Source of the DNA: Devosia sp. 66-22
GTDB taxonomy: Bacteria; Pseudomonadota; Alphaproteobacteria; Rhizobiales; Devosiaceae
Assembly (NCBI GenBank): GCA_001899065.1
Contig: MKUZ01000008.1
Coordinates: 119,110 to 183,109 of the forward strand
DNA: 64,000 nucleotides
Direction: 5' to 3'
Shown here: in pieces, positions 48,212 through 56,595 of the stretch
Position numbering within the stretch: the stretch's first letter is position 1
Layout of the letters: every line of letters starts with the position of its first letter
Position numbers and translations under genes: made by a program
Notes under the pieces: generated by a model
Seen by the model: only the letters and a program-made list of their open reading frames with translations
Told to the model about the DNA's origin: nothing
The model's database searches: none

Positions 48212-49417
48212 CTACGCCCTGTCTCCGTAATAGATGCCCCTCGCCTTCAGATACTCCACCTCCTGCGGGCTCGCGAGGGTGCGGTCCCAGCGGGCGAGGT
48301 GCCTGTTGATGTAGCTGAAGAACGGCGGGCCGAGGAAGGCGAACAGGATCATGGCCATGTAGCCGCGGGGCAGGGTAGCTGCCTCCTCGGGCGGCGATTG
48401 CTCGAGCTCCCAGTAGCGGCGCGTGGCGATCTTGTGGTGGTTCGCGTGGAGCATGAGGTTGTAGAACATGCCGCCCGAGACGCGCCGGTGGCTGTCCCAG
48501 CTGTGCCGCGCCTCGACCCGAGTGCCCGGAATGCGCACGAGGCCGTAGTGCTCGATGTAGTTGACCACCTCGAGATAGATCTTGCCGATCGAGCCCGAGA
48601 CGAGGAAGGCCGGCAGGCCCCACCAGCCCAGGAACGTCACGTAGAACGCCAGCACCGCCAGCGTCATCAACTGCCCGCGCCAGAACTTGTTGCTGAACAG
48701 CGTGTTGCGCAGGCCCTTGCGCTTCAGCCGCTCGTCCTCGAAGCGCTTGGCAGCGAGCCACTGGCCGATGGTCGAGGTCCAGACGAAATGGATGATGTAC
48801 TGGCCGCGGCGGGCCGTCGCCGGGTCGGCTTCGGTGCCGACATTGCGGTGGTGGCCGTGCACGTGCTCGATGGCGAATCCGGTGTCCCAGGTGAAGGCGA
48901 GCAGCCAGCGACCGACGAGCTTGTCCCATTCCTTTTCGGTGCGGTGGATCAGCTCGTGGGCGACGTTCACGCCGGCCGCGCCATAGTACATGCCCAGGCT
49001 GACATAGGGGCCCATGGCCCACATCCAGTGATGCGTCCAGCCGCGCGCGCCCTCGGGGTCGATGCCGAACAGGCGCGGGAACCAGTCGAGCCAGGCCCAG
49101 CCGGTGGCGTGACTGACATTGAAGGCGATCAGCGTGGCGAAGATCAGCAGCGGCAGCGTCGCGAACAGCATGAGCTGGCAGTACCAGACCGGCGGCATGC
49201 GCTCGCGGTCGGAGATATCGCCGAACAGCTCATCGACATAGCCGATGAGGAAGAACGAGAAGACCAGGCCCATATAGGTCCAGGGCCCGCCCATCGCGAT
49301 GAAGATGATGCCGAACAGGATGAACAGGTTCATCAGCGAATAGCGCAGCGTATTCATCGCGCGCGTCGCGAAAAACCCGCCGCCAGCTGCCGGCGTATTG
49401 TTGACTGCGTCGCTCAT
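48212..49417 (-). CDS. alkB: Alkane 1-monooxygenase-like membrane hydroxylase
   Basis: 401 residues from ATG 49417 (MSDAVNNTPAAGGGFF), the same length as the classic AlkB of Pseudomonas. It is an integral membrane di-iron enzyme hydroxylating terminal carbons of alkanes. The His clusters are HELIHR, EHVHGHHRNVG and LMLHANHHKIATRRYW, with NYIEHYGL before the last. Electron donors (rubredoxin, rubredoxin reductase) are not in the window. Related enzymes include xylene monooxygenase, so the substrate range is open. It sits between uvrA and ssb, in a position that looks like an insertion. Confidence 0.9.
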   Translation of the reverse strand: MSDAVNNTPAAGGGFFATRAMNTLRYSLMNLFILFGIIFIAMGGPWTYMGLVFSFFLIGYVDELFGDISDRERMPPVWYCQLMLFATLPLLIFATLIAFNVSHATGWAWLDWFPRLFGIDPEGARGWTHHWMWAMGPYVSLGMYYGAAGVNVAHELIHRTEKEWDKLVGRWLLAFTWDTGFAIEHVHGHHRNVGTEADPATARRGQYIIHFVWTSTIGQWLAAKRFEDERLKRKGLRNTLFSNKFWRGQLMTLAVLAFYVTFLGWWGLPAFLVSGSIGKIYLEVVNYIEHYGLVRIPGTRVEARHSWDSHRRVSGGMFYNLMLHANHHKIATRRYWELEQSPPEEAATLPRGYMAMILFAFLGPPFFSYINRHLARWDRTLASPQEVEYLKARGIYYGDRA

Positions 49418-49498
49418 GTTGTTGGCCCTGAATCGCGCGGAACCTAGTGCACGATTGCGGCAGAAACAATCGTAGCCCTTGACGCAGGATGAACGAGG

Positions 49499-49513
49499 GA
49501 ACATAACGGGAAC
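49499..49513 (+). promoter_or_regulatory. LexA box upstream of ssb
   Basis: GAAC-ataacgg-GAAC matches the alphaproteobacterial LexA consensus. It lies 110 bp before the ssb start and 82 bp before the divergent alkB start. It shares AACATAA followed by GGAACATGC with the uvrA box. Confidence 0.7.
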
Positions 49514-49622
49514 ATGCAATCGCTGTGCGCAAACCGCGAAATCACCGCACAGCCGGGACGAGGGCGGCTAAAATGCCGCCCGCGCGTTCAAGGAAGCGGC
49601 GTAAGATCGAAAGGATAAGGCC

Positions 49623-50105
49623 ATGGCAGGCAGCGTGAACAAGGTTATTCTGGTGGGCAATCTCGGCGCCGAGCCCGAGGTGCGGACGCTGCCGAGCGGC
49701 AACAAGGTGGTGAACCTGTCCGTCGCGACGTCGGAGAACTGGCGCGACAAGAACACCGGCGAGCGCAAGGAAAAGACCGAGTGGCACCGCGTGGTGATCT
49801 TCTCGGAAGGCCTCGCCCGCGTCGCCGAGCAGTACCTGCACAAGGGCAGCAAGGTCTATCTCGAGGGCCAGTTGCAGACCCGCAAATGGCAGGACCAGTC
49901 CGGCCAGGACAAGTACTCGACCGAAGTCGTCCTCCAGGGCTTCAACTCCAACCTCACCATGCTCGACGGGCGTAGCGAGGGCGGTGGCGACAGCGTCGGC
50001 TTCTCGGGTCCGTCCTCCCGCAGCGAAGGCGGTGGCGGCCGTCGTCCCTCCTCCAACGCCCCGGCCTTCGAGCCGGCCGGCATGGACGACGACATCCCGT
50101 TCTAG
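49623..50105 (+). CDS. ssb: Single-stranded DNA-binding protein
   Basis: 160 residues. The OB fold starts [20 protein letters not shown]; the conserved [18 protein letters not shown] follows. A Gly/Ser-rich linker leads to the acidic C-terminal tip DDDIPF, which recruits repair and replication partners. The ribosome binding site is aaggat. LexA control is likely, given the box at 49499. Its stop codon overlaps that of the convergent glycosyltransferase. Confidence 0.96.
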   Translation: MAGSVNKVILVGNLGAEPEVRTLPSGNKVVNLSVATSENWRDKNTGERKEKTEWHRVVIFSEGLARVAEQYLHKGSKVYLEGQLQTRKWQDQSGQDKYSTEVVLQGFNSNLTMLDGRSEGGGDSVGFSGPSSRSEGGGGRRPSSNAPAFEPAGMDDDIPF

Positions 50106-51340
50106 TTTAATGAGCGCGCGCAGTTCTCGATGAAGCCGATGGCGGCGGCGACGCCGTCCTCCCGGCGAATTTCGGTGCCTATCGCCGCGGCGCGCTGGCG
50201 CATCCCCGGATCGTCCATAGCCGCGAGCGTGGCAGCAACCACGTCGACCGTCAGCCTCTTGCGGTCGAGCGGCGCCGGCCCAACTCCCAACTGTTGCACG
50301 CGCCGAGCCCAGAATGGTTGATCGCCGAAGAACGGCATGATCGCCGTCGGGAGGCCGACACGCAGCGAGGCGGCGGTTGTACCCGCGCCGCCGTGGTGGA
50401 TGGCGGCCGAGGCCAGCGGCAACAGGCGGTCATGCGGTGCACCGCCGATCAGGTGGATGTGCGCGGACGAAGAGGCGCTGCCAAGCGCTCCGCCGCCTGT
50501 CGCCAGCAGGCCGCGCTTTCCCGTCCGCGCCAGAGCCTCCGAGACGGCGGCGGTCAGCCGTTGGGGATCGAGGCCGGGCATGCTGCCGAACCCGACATAG
50601 ACGGGCGGATCGCCGGCGCGCAGAAAGTCCGCAAGCGCCCGGTCCGGTGTCCAGTCGGGGGTGTCGAGAAACCAATAGCCGCTGACGAGAACATCCGTGC
50701 CCCAGTCGGGCGGCGCGGGCAGGATCGCCGGGCTGTAGGCGTAGAGCGTGCCGGCCCGGCCCGAGGGCTTCGTGCGCGGATCGATACCGTTCGCGGCTCG
50801 CCTGGCTCTGAGTTCCTTGCCGAACATGACGGCTGCACCGTGGGTCGCGAGGGCGTGGCTGGCGCGATTGAGTGGACCGAGCGAGGCGAAGGGCAGCAGC
50901 GGGCTCGGGAAAGCCGAGGTTGCCGTGAAGCCAGGCAGAGGGGACGCCAGAATATGGGGCACGCCCAGCGCGGTTGCCATGCTGGGCGATCCCAGCGACT
51001 TGGGGTGGTAGAGGATCAGGTCCGGCCGAAAGTCGCGAACGGCGTTCCACTCCTCGTCGAGCAAGCGGCGGATCAGCGGGCGCACATATTTGAGCAGCTT
51101 GAAGCCGGCGGCAAAGCCTTCGCCGCCCGCAATCGCCGCCTTGCCCTCGGGGGTGTCCATCAAGGCGAGAAACTCGCCGGGCAATGGGATGAAGCCGACG
51201 CCGTGCTGGGCGACCATCTCGCAGAATTGGACCGGCGCCGCCAGTTGCACGTCATGGCCCCGCGCCAGGAGGCCGCGAGCGAGAGCTAGGTAGGGCTGCA
51301 CGTCGCCCCTCGTTCCCAAAGTCTCTATCGCGATCCGCAT
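50102..51340 (-). CDS. GT1 family glycosyltransferase (UDP-sugar dependent)
   Basis: 412 residues of the GT-B fold. The N-terminus [20 protein letters not shown] is the hallmark of sterol, macrolide and glycopeptide glycosyltransferases (COG1819). The donor site is [19 protein letters not shown] (about 331-349), followed by [13 protein letters not shown]. Substrates may be hydrophobic natural products, sterol-like lipids or xenobiotics. The acceptor cannot be predicted. It is divergent from a TetR gene across a perfect operator palindrome, so it is probably induced by a small molecule. Confidence 0.9.
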   Translation of the reverse strand: MRIAIETLGTRGDVQPYLALARGLLARGHDVQLAAPVQFCEMVAQHGVGFIPLPGEFLALMDTPEGKAAIAGGEGFAAGFKLLKYVRPLIRRLLDEEWNAVRDFRPDLILYHPKSLGSPSMATALGVPHILASPLPGFTATSAFPSPLLPFASLGPLNRASHALATHGAAVMFGKELRARRAANGIDPRTKPSGRAGTLYAYSPAILPAPPDWGTDVLVSGYWFLDTPDWTPDRALADFLRAGDPPVYVGFGSMPGLDPQRLTAAVSEALARTGKRGLLATGGGALGSASSSAHIHLIGGAPHDRLLPLASAAIHHGGAGTTAASLRVGLPTAIMPFFGDQPFWARRVQQLGVGPAPLDRKRLTVDVVAATLAAMDDPGMRQRAAAIGTEIRREDGVAAAIGFIENCARSLN

Positions 51341-51353
51341 ATTCCGCCTCTTT

Positions 51354-51370
51354 ACCGACCGACGGTCGGT
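51354..51370. promoter_or_regulatory. Palindromic TetR operator between glycosyltransferase and tetR
   Basis: ACCGACCG-A-CGGTCGGT is a perfect 17-bp palindrome, 14 bases from the glycosyltransferase start and 39 bases from the preferred tetR start. Such ACCGACnGTCGGT-like sites are typical for TetR regulators. It probably mediates repression of both genes. Confidence 0.75.
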
Positions 51371-51408
51371 TTGTTATGCTTCGCAACGTATCGAGTCAAG
51401 GATGGGCC

Positions 51409-52119
51409 ATGCCCGCGAAGGTTGGTGTGAGACGGGTGCGAAACGCAGGCGTGAGGCGGGCGGATCTGCTGGCCGCTGGCGCTTCGCTATTCGCCGAGCA
51501 TGGCTATGAAGGCACCACGGTCGAACAGATCATCGGCCGCGCCGGTACGTCAAAGGGCGGCTTCTACCATCACTTCCAGTCCAAGGCCGACCTGCTCGAG
51601 GCCATGGCAGCTCAGGCGGCCGAGCAGGCGTTGCGCGGTCTCGACCAGGTCGTCTCAGCGCCCGGTCTCGATGCCGTGCAGCGGCTCAACCGCTTCTTGC
51701 AGAGAGGCCGGAGCGACGCCGGCAACGCCCGGGAAATGGCCACTTACGGCGCCATCTTCCGTCCGGAAAATCTGGGGCTGTATCACCGCCTTCACCGCGC
51801 GGTGAGTGCGGTGCTCGTGGCTCCTTTGACGCGGATCATCGAGCAGGGCAGAGCAGAGGGTGCGATCCGCTGCGAGCATCCCGCGATCGCCGCCGAGATC
51901 GTGCTTACACTGGGGCCACTGACGCACGACGCGATCGCCGGAATAGCCGAAGCCCGCACCAAGGACGAATTCGACCTTGCTGTCGCGGCGCTGCGGGAGC
52001 GGCTCATCCAACAGGCCATCGCTGTCGACCGGATCCTCGGTCTGCCCGACGGCACGGTGTCCTACTGGGACGAGGCGTCTGCAGCCGACTGGGTGTTCCG
52101 CCATCCCTCCGGCGCATGA
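51409..52119 (+). CDS. TetR/AcrR family transcriptional regulator
   Basis: 236 residues from ATG 51409 (MPAKVGVRRVRN), with aaggat upstream. The in-frame ATG at 51376 is rejected because it would lie 6 bases after the operator with no room for a ribosome binding site. The helix-turn-helix is ASLFAEHGYEGTTVEQIIGR followed by SKGGFYHHFQSKADLL (about 25-65). The C-terminal ligand domain is poorly conserved. It probably represses itself and the divergent glycosyltransferase gene. Confidence 0.9.
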   Translation: MPAKVGVRRVRNAGVRRADLLAAGASLFAEHGYEGTTVEQIIGRAGTSKGGFYHHFQSKADLLEAMAAQAAEQALRGLDQVVSAPGLDAVQRLNRFLQRGRSDAGNAREMATYGAIFRPENLGLYHRLHRAVSAVLVAPLTRIIEQGRAEGAIRCEHPAIAAEIVLTLGPLTHDAIAGIAEARTKDEFDLAVAALRERLIQQAIAVDRILGLPDGTVSYWDEASAADWVFRHPSGA

Positions 52120-52142
52120 AAAAGGGCGGCTCTGGGCCGCCC
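52119..52142 (-). terminator. Terminator of the MMPL operon
   Basis: Read on the minus strand, GGGCGGC-ccaga-GCCGCCC is a perfect 7-bp stem followed by TTTTT (52123-52119). It ends the minus-strand operon of the 176-residue protein and MMPL. Its last base overlaps the stop codon of the convergent tetR. The stem could also end tetR transcripts. Confidence 0.8.
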
Positions 52143-52167
52143 CTCTAGTTCAGCGATGAGCCGCCGC

Positions 52168-52698
52168 TCAACCCTTGGTGAAGGGGACCGAGGCGTCGAT
52201 GGTGTCGCCGGTTTCGTTGAACACGGCGTGGAACGACACGGCCATCTTGTTGCCGCCCGAGAGCGCCACGGTCGAGGCGATCGACACGTCGTTGCCCGAG
52301 TCATCCTCGGCGCGCTGCTTGAGGTCGAACACCACGCCGTCGCCCTTCTTGACGCCGATCGCGACGCCGCGGAAGCCGCCGATGCCGGAGTTCATCACGG
52401 CCTCGTAGCGCTTGTTGGCGTCGACATAGGCGATGGTGCCGGTCACCGAGAGCTGCGCGCCGGCCAGCGAGCAGCGGCCGGTGTAGTTGAGCTTGGTGCC
52501 GTTGCCCTTGGAGAGCGACATCTTGCACACGACGGTCTCTTCCTGGGCGCCCTTGAGGGTGCCTTTGCCGTTCCAGGAGCCGACATAGCTCTCCAGAAGG
52601 GCCATTTCAGCCGGGCCGGCAAACGCGGGCATCGCGCCGGCGGCTAGCAGCACGCCGGCAACAGCGACCGCCCGGGTAACGGGTCCGAACAGGTTCAT
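52168..52698 (-). CDS. Exported 176-residue protein, predicted beta-rich, partner of MMPL
   Basis: From ATG 52698, overlapping the mmpl stop (ATGA), with ggaggcg upstream. The signal peptide is AVAVAGVLLAAGAMPAFA. The mature part begins AEMALLESYVGSWNGKGTL and continues in alternating beta-strand patterns with two cysteines (VCKMSL, RCSLAG). The GSWNGKGTL-type opening recalls lipocalin or nitrobindin-like barrels, but no family is recognised with confidence. Translational coupling to an RND-type lipid transporter suggests a periplasmic ligand-binding or substrate-delivery partner. Confidence 0.85.
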   Translation of the reverse strand: MNLFGPVTRAVAVAGVLLAAGAMPAFAGPAEMALLESYVGSWNGKGTLKGAQEETVVCKMSLSKGNGTKLNYTGRCSLAGAQLSVTGTIAYVDANKRYEAVMNSGIGGFRGVAIGVKKGDGVVFDLKQRAEDDSGNDVSIASTVALSGGNKMAVSFHAVFNETGDTIDASVPFTKG

Positions 52699-54980
52699 TT
52701 TTTCACGCCTCCAAGCGGATGGAACAATCGCCCCCCGGCGATCAACAGGGCTGGGAGGATGAAGACATCTCCAAGCAAAGCAAGTGCGAGGGTTATCACA
52801 AAAAGCGTCCCAAACAAGGCCACTTGCGGCAATGCCGAGAACATTACTATGGCCGTTCCAGAACAAAGGATCAAAGTCGTGGCGACAATTGCACCGCCGA
52901 TCCGATCCATGGTGAAGCGGACGGCCTGACGGTGGTCCTTGCCCTCCTCGCGCCGGGCGTGGAGGTAGTGGCTGAGGAAATGCGTGGTGTCGTCGACCGC
53001 GATACCGAAGGCGATGGTCAGCGACAGGACGGTGGCGAGTTGCAGCCCAGAACCCGAGCTCCACAGCCATGCCTCGGTGCCCAGGATCGGGAACAGGTTG
53101 GGGATCGCCGTCGCCAGTGCCACCCGCCAGGAGCGGAAGGCGAAGCCGATCAGGAACAGGTTCACCAGCACCGACAGCGTCAGGTCCATCTGGAGGCCGC
53201 GCACGATCGTCTCGGTGCCGTAGGTAGTCAGGATGCGGAAGCCGCCCACCTTGGCGCCTTCGATCCCCGCGGCGCGGATATCGGCGCCGATCGCCTCGAC
53301 CAGCCGCTCGATCTCGTCGGAGCTGATGATGGTGGGCATGAAGCCGGTCACCAGCGCCTGCATGCCGTCCGGCGTCACGAAGCGCCGCTTGAGCTCGCCC
53401 ACGGCGTTGAGGATCTGGTCGCGGCTGAACCCTGAATTTTCGTAGAATTTGTACGAAGCAGCCGACACCACCTTGTTGGGGCCGAGGTGCTTTTCGACGA
53501 TGGCGTGGACGGTCTTGACCGTCTCGAAGTCGGCATCGCCGATATTGGGGATGCCTTCCTTGAGCGGCACGCTGATGTAGATCGGCGCCACCCCGCCGAC
53601 CCCGCTGTCGATGCTCTCGGCCGCCGCCAGCGCCGCGGAATCCTTGGTCATGTAGTCCTCGATCGAGAACCGCGGCTCGATCAGGAAATAGGGGATGAAG
53701 AGCAGCCCTGTGACGAGGATCGCCAGCGCCGCAAGCGGCCGGCCGAGCCTGGTGGCGAACCACCAGGACACCGGGATCAGCGCGCGGATCGCAAAACTCG
53801 GCGTCTTGGGCAGCTTGAGGCCGAGCCGTATGGCGCCCTTGAGCAGGAGCGGCAGGAACGTCATCAGGCACACGAAGTTCGTGAGGCAGGCGATTGTGCC
53901 GGCAATCGAAAATTCGCGGACGCCCTGGCCAGCGGTGAGCGACAGGGAGGCGAAGGACACCAGCGTCGTCAGCATGGTCAGGGCGCTGGCCGGTCCGATC
54001 ACCCGGACGGTCTCGTCCACCGCCTTGTATGGGTCCATCCCGTCGCGCCAGTAGGCGAGCCAGTTGAACACGAAGAACAGGCTTTCGGCGAAGGCGATCA
54101 CGAGGATGATCGTGGTCACGATGATGGTGAGGAAGGTGAAGGAGCCGAACAGGGCGATGATCAGCCCCATCACCCAGAACACCGCCAGCGCCGGCGTCGC
54201 CGCCACCAGCAGCGCCCCCCACAGCGAGCGCAGCGACAGGAAGGCGATCAGCGCGCCCAGACTGAAGCCGTAGATGGTGAACTTGATCTGATCGTCGACG
54301 GTCGCGCCGAGCATCTCGGACGTCCAGATCGGTGGCCCCGTCAGCTCGATCTGGAGGTTGTCGGACGCATACAGGTCGAGGCTGGCGCGCAGATCCTCGA
54401 TCATCGGCTTGGTGCCGCGCTCGTTCACGATCTGCTGGTTGGGAAACAGGATGATCACCACGCCCGAGAGGTCGGGGTTGATCAGGTTGCGCATCAGCGG
54501 ATCGTTGCGCGCGAGGTCGGTCAGCGCCGCCTCGACCTGTTCGGGCGAGGTCATGCCCTCGGGCACCACCGGCAGCGTGCCGCCGTCCGGCCCGGGTTTG
54601 CGCAGCGTGAAGGCCGACATCGAGCCCGACAGGTAGTCCGACAGCGTCAGGCCGAGTGCCATCTCGCGGATCGCCTCGATCGTCTCGGGGCTGGTCAGGT
54701 TGGGCGAGCGCACCAGCACATAGATGTCGTTCTCGAACGTGCCGAAGGTGTCGGCCAGCTCGCGATAGGCGTCGTAATCGGGGCCGGAATGCGCATAGAC
54801 GCGCAGCAGGTCGCCATCGACGCTCGAGCGCGGCAATTGCCATAGGCAGAACGCCGTCAGCGCGAGGACGAACACCGCCACGACGCGCGGCCAGCGCAGC
54901 GTGAGATGGCCCAGCGTCTCGAGCCCGAAGCCGATCGAGCGGTCGTGGCCGAATGCCCAGTTCCAGGCCGCCTGGGCCAT
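52695..54980 (-). CDS. MMPL/RND superfamily transporter
   Basis: 761 residues from ATG 54980 (a GTG at 54995 would add five residues). It has the twofold RND layout: a helix at about 33-50, a large periplasmic loop, a block of five helices (about 235-410), a second loop, and a second block (about 610-755). Helical motifs include LALSLTIAFGIAVDDTTHFL-like second-block features (seen as TIAFGIAVDDTTHFLSHY) and IVTTIILVIAFAESLFFVFN. This architecture resembles HpnN (hopanoid) and MmpL (lipid) exporters, not tripartite drug pumps. Cargo is unknown. It is upstream of and coupled to the 176-residue exported protein. Confidence 0.87.
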   Translation of the reverse strand: MAQAAWNWAFGHDRSIGFGLETLGHLTLRWPRVVAVFVLALTAFCLWQLPRSSVDGDLLRVYAHSGPDYDAYRELADTFGTFENDIYVLVRSPNLTSPETIEAIREMALGLTLSDYLSGSMSAFTLRKPGPDGGTLPVVPEGMTSPEQVEAALTDLARNDPLMRNLINPDLSGVVIILFPNQQIVNERGTKPMIEDLRASLDLYASDNLQIELTGPPIWTSEMLGATVDDQIKFTIYGFSLGALIAFLSLRSLWGALLVAATPALAVFWVMGLIIALFGSFTFLTIIVTTIILVIAFAESLFFVFNWLAYWRDGMDPYKAVDETVRVIGPASALTMLTTLVSFASLSLTAGQGVREFSIAGTIACLTNFVCLMTFLPLLLKGAIRLGLKLPKTPSFAIRALIPVSWWFATRLGRPLAALAILVTGLLFIPYFLIEPRFSIEDYMTKDSAALAAAESIDSGVGGVAPIYISVPLKEGIPNIGDADFETVKTVHAIVEKHLGPNKVVSAASYKFYENSGFSRDQILNAVGELKRRFVTPDGMQALVTGFMPTIISSDEIERLVEAIGADIRAAGIEGAKVGGFRILTTYGTETIVRGLQMDLTLSVLVNLFLIGFAFRSWRVALATAIPNLFPILGTEAWLWSSGSGLQLATVLSLTIAFGIAVDDTTHFLSHYLHARREEGKDHRQAVRFTMDRIGGAIVATTLILCSGTAIVMFSALPQVALFGTLFVITLALALLGDVFILPALLIAGGRLFHPLGGVKK

Positions 54981-55030
54981 GCTCCGCTCTGCCACCTGGA
55001 CTCAACCCCCAGCCGAAATCGCGCGGATTT

Positions 55031-55060
55031 CTAGAGCGTTTCCGCCCAGGGGGGAAAGCG
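55031..55060. repeat. TAGAGCG-type intergenic repeat
   Basis: TAGAGCGTTTCC (55032-55043) is followed by a partial inverse (GGAAA at 55053-55057). It differs by one base from TAGAGCGCTTCC at 17805-17816 on the other strand. It sits between the MMPL and QorB-like genes. Confidence 0.35.
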
Positions 55061-55130
55061 GATTTCGCGTGGCGGCATGCGCCGGCGCAAGGACGGGCGG
55101 CGAAGCTTCCCGCTTCGCCGCCCCCGCGGG

Positions 55131-55997
55131 TCAGCCCTTGAGGGCGCGGGTGAGCGCCGCCTCGAGCGACAGCGGCGCGCGGCCGGCGAAGCGCTGCACG
55201 CCGTTTCCGATCACCGCCAGCGCGCCGGTCCGTACGGCGACGTCGAAGCCGGCGAAGGCTTCGGCCAGCAGCGGCGGCAGGCCGGCGCCGGTTATGCCCT
55301 TGAGCTGCGCTTCGTGTCCGACATCGACCGCCGTCACCGGCCTGCCGCCCAGACGCGACAGCAGGGCGGCGATATCGGCATAGGACAGGGCGTCGGGGCC
55401 CGACACGTCGACGAGCTCGCGCCCCTCGGCTGTCAGCAGCGCGCCGGCCGCCGCCGCCGCGATGTCGTCGCGGAAGACGATCGCCCGCCGGCCGTCGCCC
55501 GCCGCGTGGAAGATCTTGCCCGCCTCGAGCGTCTTGGCGGCCTCCCAGACGATGAAGTCGGCATAGATGTTGTCGCGCAGCGAGGTCCAGCCGCCCTTGG
55601 TCGCGAACAGCCGCGCTTCGGTCCAGAAATGGTCGTTCTGCACCGCGTGCCGGGGGTGCGGGTAGGGGCTGGTGATCGAAGTATAGATCAGGTGCCCAAC
55701 GCCGGCCCGCTCGGCCGCGTCGATCGCCGCGAGCTGACCCGGCAGGCGCTGGCCCACATCGCTGGCGCTGATCAGCAGCAGCCGCTCGACGCCGTCGAAA
55801 GCGGACGCAAGCGTATCGGGCTTCGTAAAGTCGCCGGCGCGGGCCTCGACGCCGGCAATGTCGGCGATCCTGGCCGGGTCGCGGGTAATCGCCACGATCT
55901 TGCTGGCGCCGCGCGCCTTGAGTTCGGCGATCACGGCGCGGCCCACATAGCCGCTGGCCCCGGTCACGCCGAGGACGGAATTGGAGAAATCGGTCAT
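55131..55997 (-). CDS. NmrA/QorB-like NAD(P)-dependent reductase
   Basis: 288 residues. The Rossmann motif VTGASGYVGRAVIAELKARG is at 11-30. The conserved HLIYTSITSPYPH, DNIYADF and later GDGRRAIVFRDDIAAAAAG are typical of E. coli QorB (YtfG), an NAD(P)H:quinone oxidoreductase of the extended SDR type. It is divergent from an HxlR regulator, as ytfG is from ytfH in E. coli. The pair probably deals with quinone or electrophile stress. Confidence 0.88.
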   Translation of the reverse strand: MTDFSNSVLGVTGASGYVGRAVIAELKARGASKIVAITRDPARIADIAGVEARAGDFTKPDTLASAFDGVERLLLISASDVGQRLPGQLAAIDAAERAGVGHLIYTSITSPYPHPRHAVQNDHFWTEARLFATKGGWTSLRDNIYADFIVWEAAKTLEAGKIFHAAGDGRRAIVFRDDIAAAAAGALLTAEGRELVDVSGPDALSYADIAALLSRLGGRPVTAVDVGHEAQLKGITGAGLPPLLAEAFAGFDVAVRTGALAVIGNGVQRFAGRAPLSLEAALTRALKG

Positions 55998-56086
55998 GGG
56001 ATGTCGTCCTGAAAGCAGAGAAGTTGTCTCGACTCGATCACCGTCGGAGAGTAGGTATCGAAAAGAGAGTGCCGGTATCTAGCGAT

Positions 56087-56110
56087 GCCGCCTTCCCGCG
56101 GGAAGACGGC
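56087..56110. promoter_or_regulatory. Extended palindrome between qorB-like and hxlR genes
   Basis: GCCG-c-CTTCCCGCGGGAAG-a-CGGC is a 24-bp inverted repeat with one mismatch around a perfect 14-bp core. It is 34 bases before hxlR. A second small palindrome TCACTGTGA lies at 56128-56136, and GGTATC occurs twice nearby (56054, 56074). Any of these could be the HxlR operator. Confidence 0.45.
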
Positions 56111-56144
56111 ACTTCATCTGCAGAAGGTCACTGTGAGGTAACTG

Positions 56145-56564
56145 ATGGACACGGGCGAAGCTATCGCGGTCGCACGCCGGCGCGTCAAGCAGGTGCGGGA
56201 GGATGAGCCCCTTCGCCCGCTCGCCGAGCGCTGCCCGATCCGTGGCGTCCTCGACAAGCTGGGCGACAAATGGAGCATGCTTGTCATCCTCGAACTGGCG
56301 GGCGGCGAGTGCCGCTTCTCCGAGCTCCGGCGCCGCATCCCCGATATCTCGCAGAAAATGCTGACGCAGACGCTGCGGATCCTGCAGCGCGACGGCCTCG
56401 TCGGCCGCACGGTGCACCCCAGCGTCCCGCCGGCCGTGAGCTACGATCTCACCGTGATGGGTAAATCCCTCCTCACGCCCTTCGGCGCCCTGGTCGCCTG
56501 GGCCGACGAGCACCACCCGGCGGTCGTCACGGCGCGCGAGGCGTTCGACACCGAACAGGGCTGA
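56145..56564 (+). CDS. HxlR family transcriptional regulator
   Basis: 139 residues. A winged helix-turn-helix: CPIRGVLDKLGDKWSMLVIL, then ECRFSELRRRIPDISQKML and TLRILQRDGLVGRTV. Cys30, in the ERCPI position, corresponds to the redox-sensing Cys of YodB, QorR and similar members. It is divergent from a QorB-like reductase, the arrangement of ytfH-ytfG in E. coli. It probably represses the reductase until Cys30 is modified by quinones or oxidants. Start supported by gaggt 6 bases upstream. Confidence 0.88.
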   Translation: MDTGEAIAVARRRVKQVREDEPLRPLAERCPIRGVLDKLGDKWSMLVILELAGGECRFSELRRRIPDISQKMLTQTLRILQRDGLVGRTVHPSVPPAVSYDLTVMGKSLLTPFGALVAWADEHHPAVVTAREAFDTEQG

Positions 56565-56595
56565 GCGGCGACTGGCCTTGTGTCGCCACGAGATT

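Noticed and set aside
48218..49022. Extension of the HigA-like reading frame back through alkB
   Set aside because: This part is the shifted frame of alkB (Arg/His/Pro-rich). The homologous region begins only near 48130, and the first Met close to it is at 48164.
49418..56564. A mobile element carrying the accessory genes between ssb and gyrA
   Set aside because: No integrase, transposase, terminal repeats or tRNA target was found. Base and codon usage look like the surroundings, so transfer remains only a possibility.
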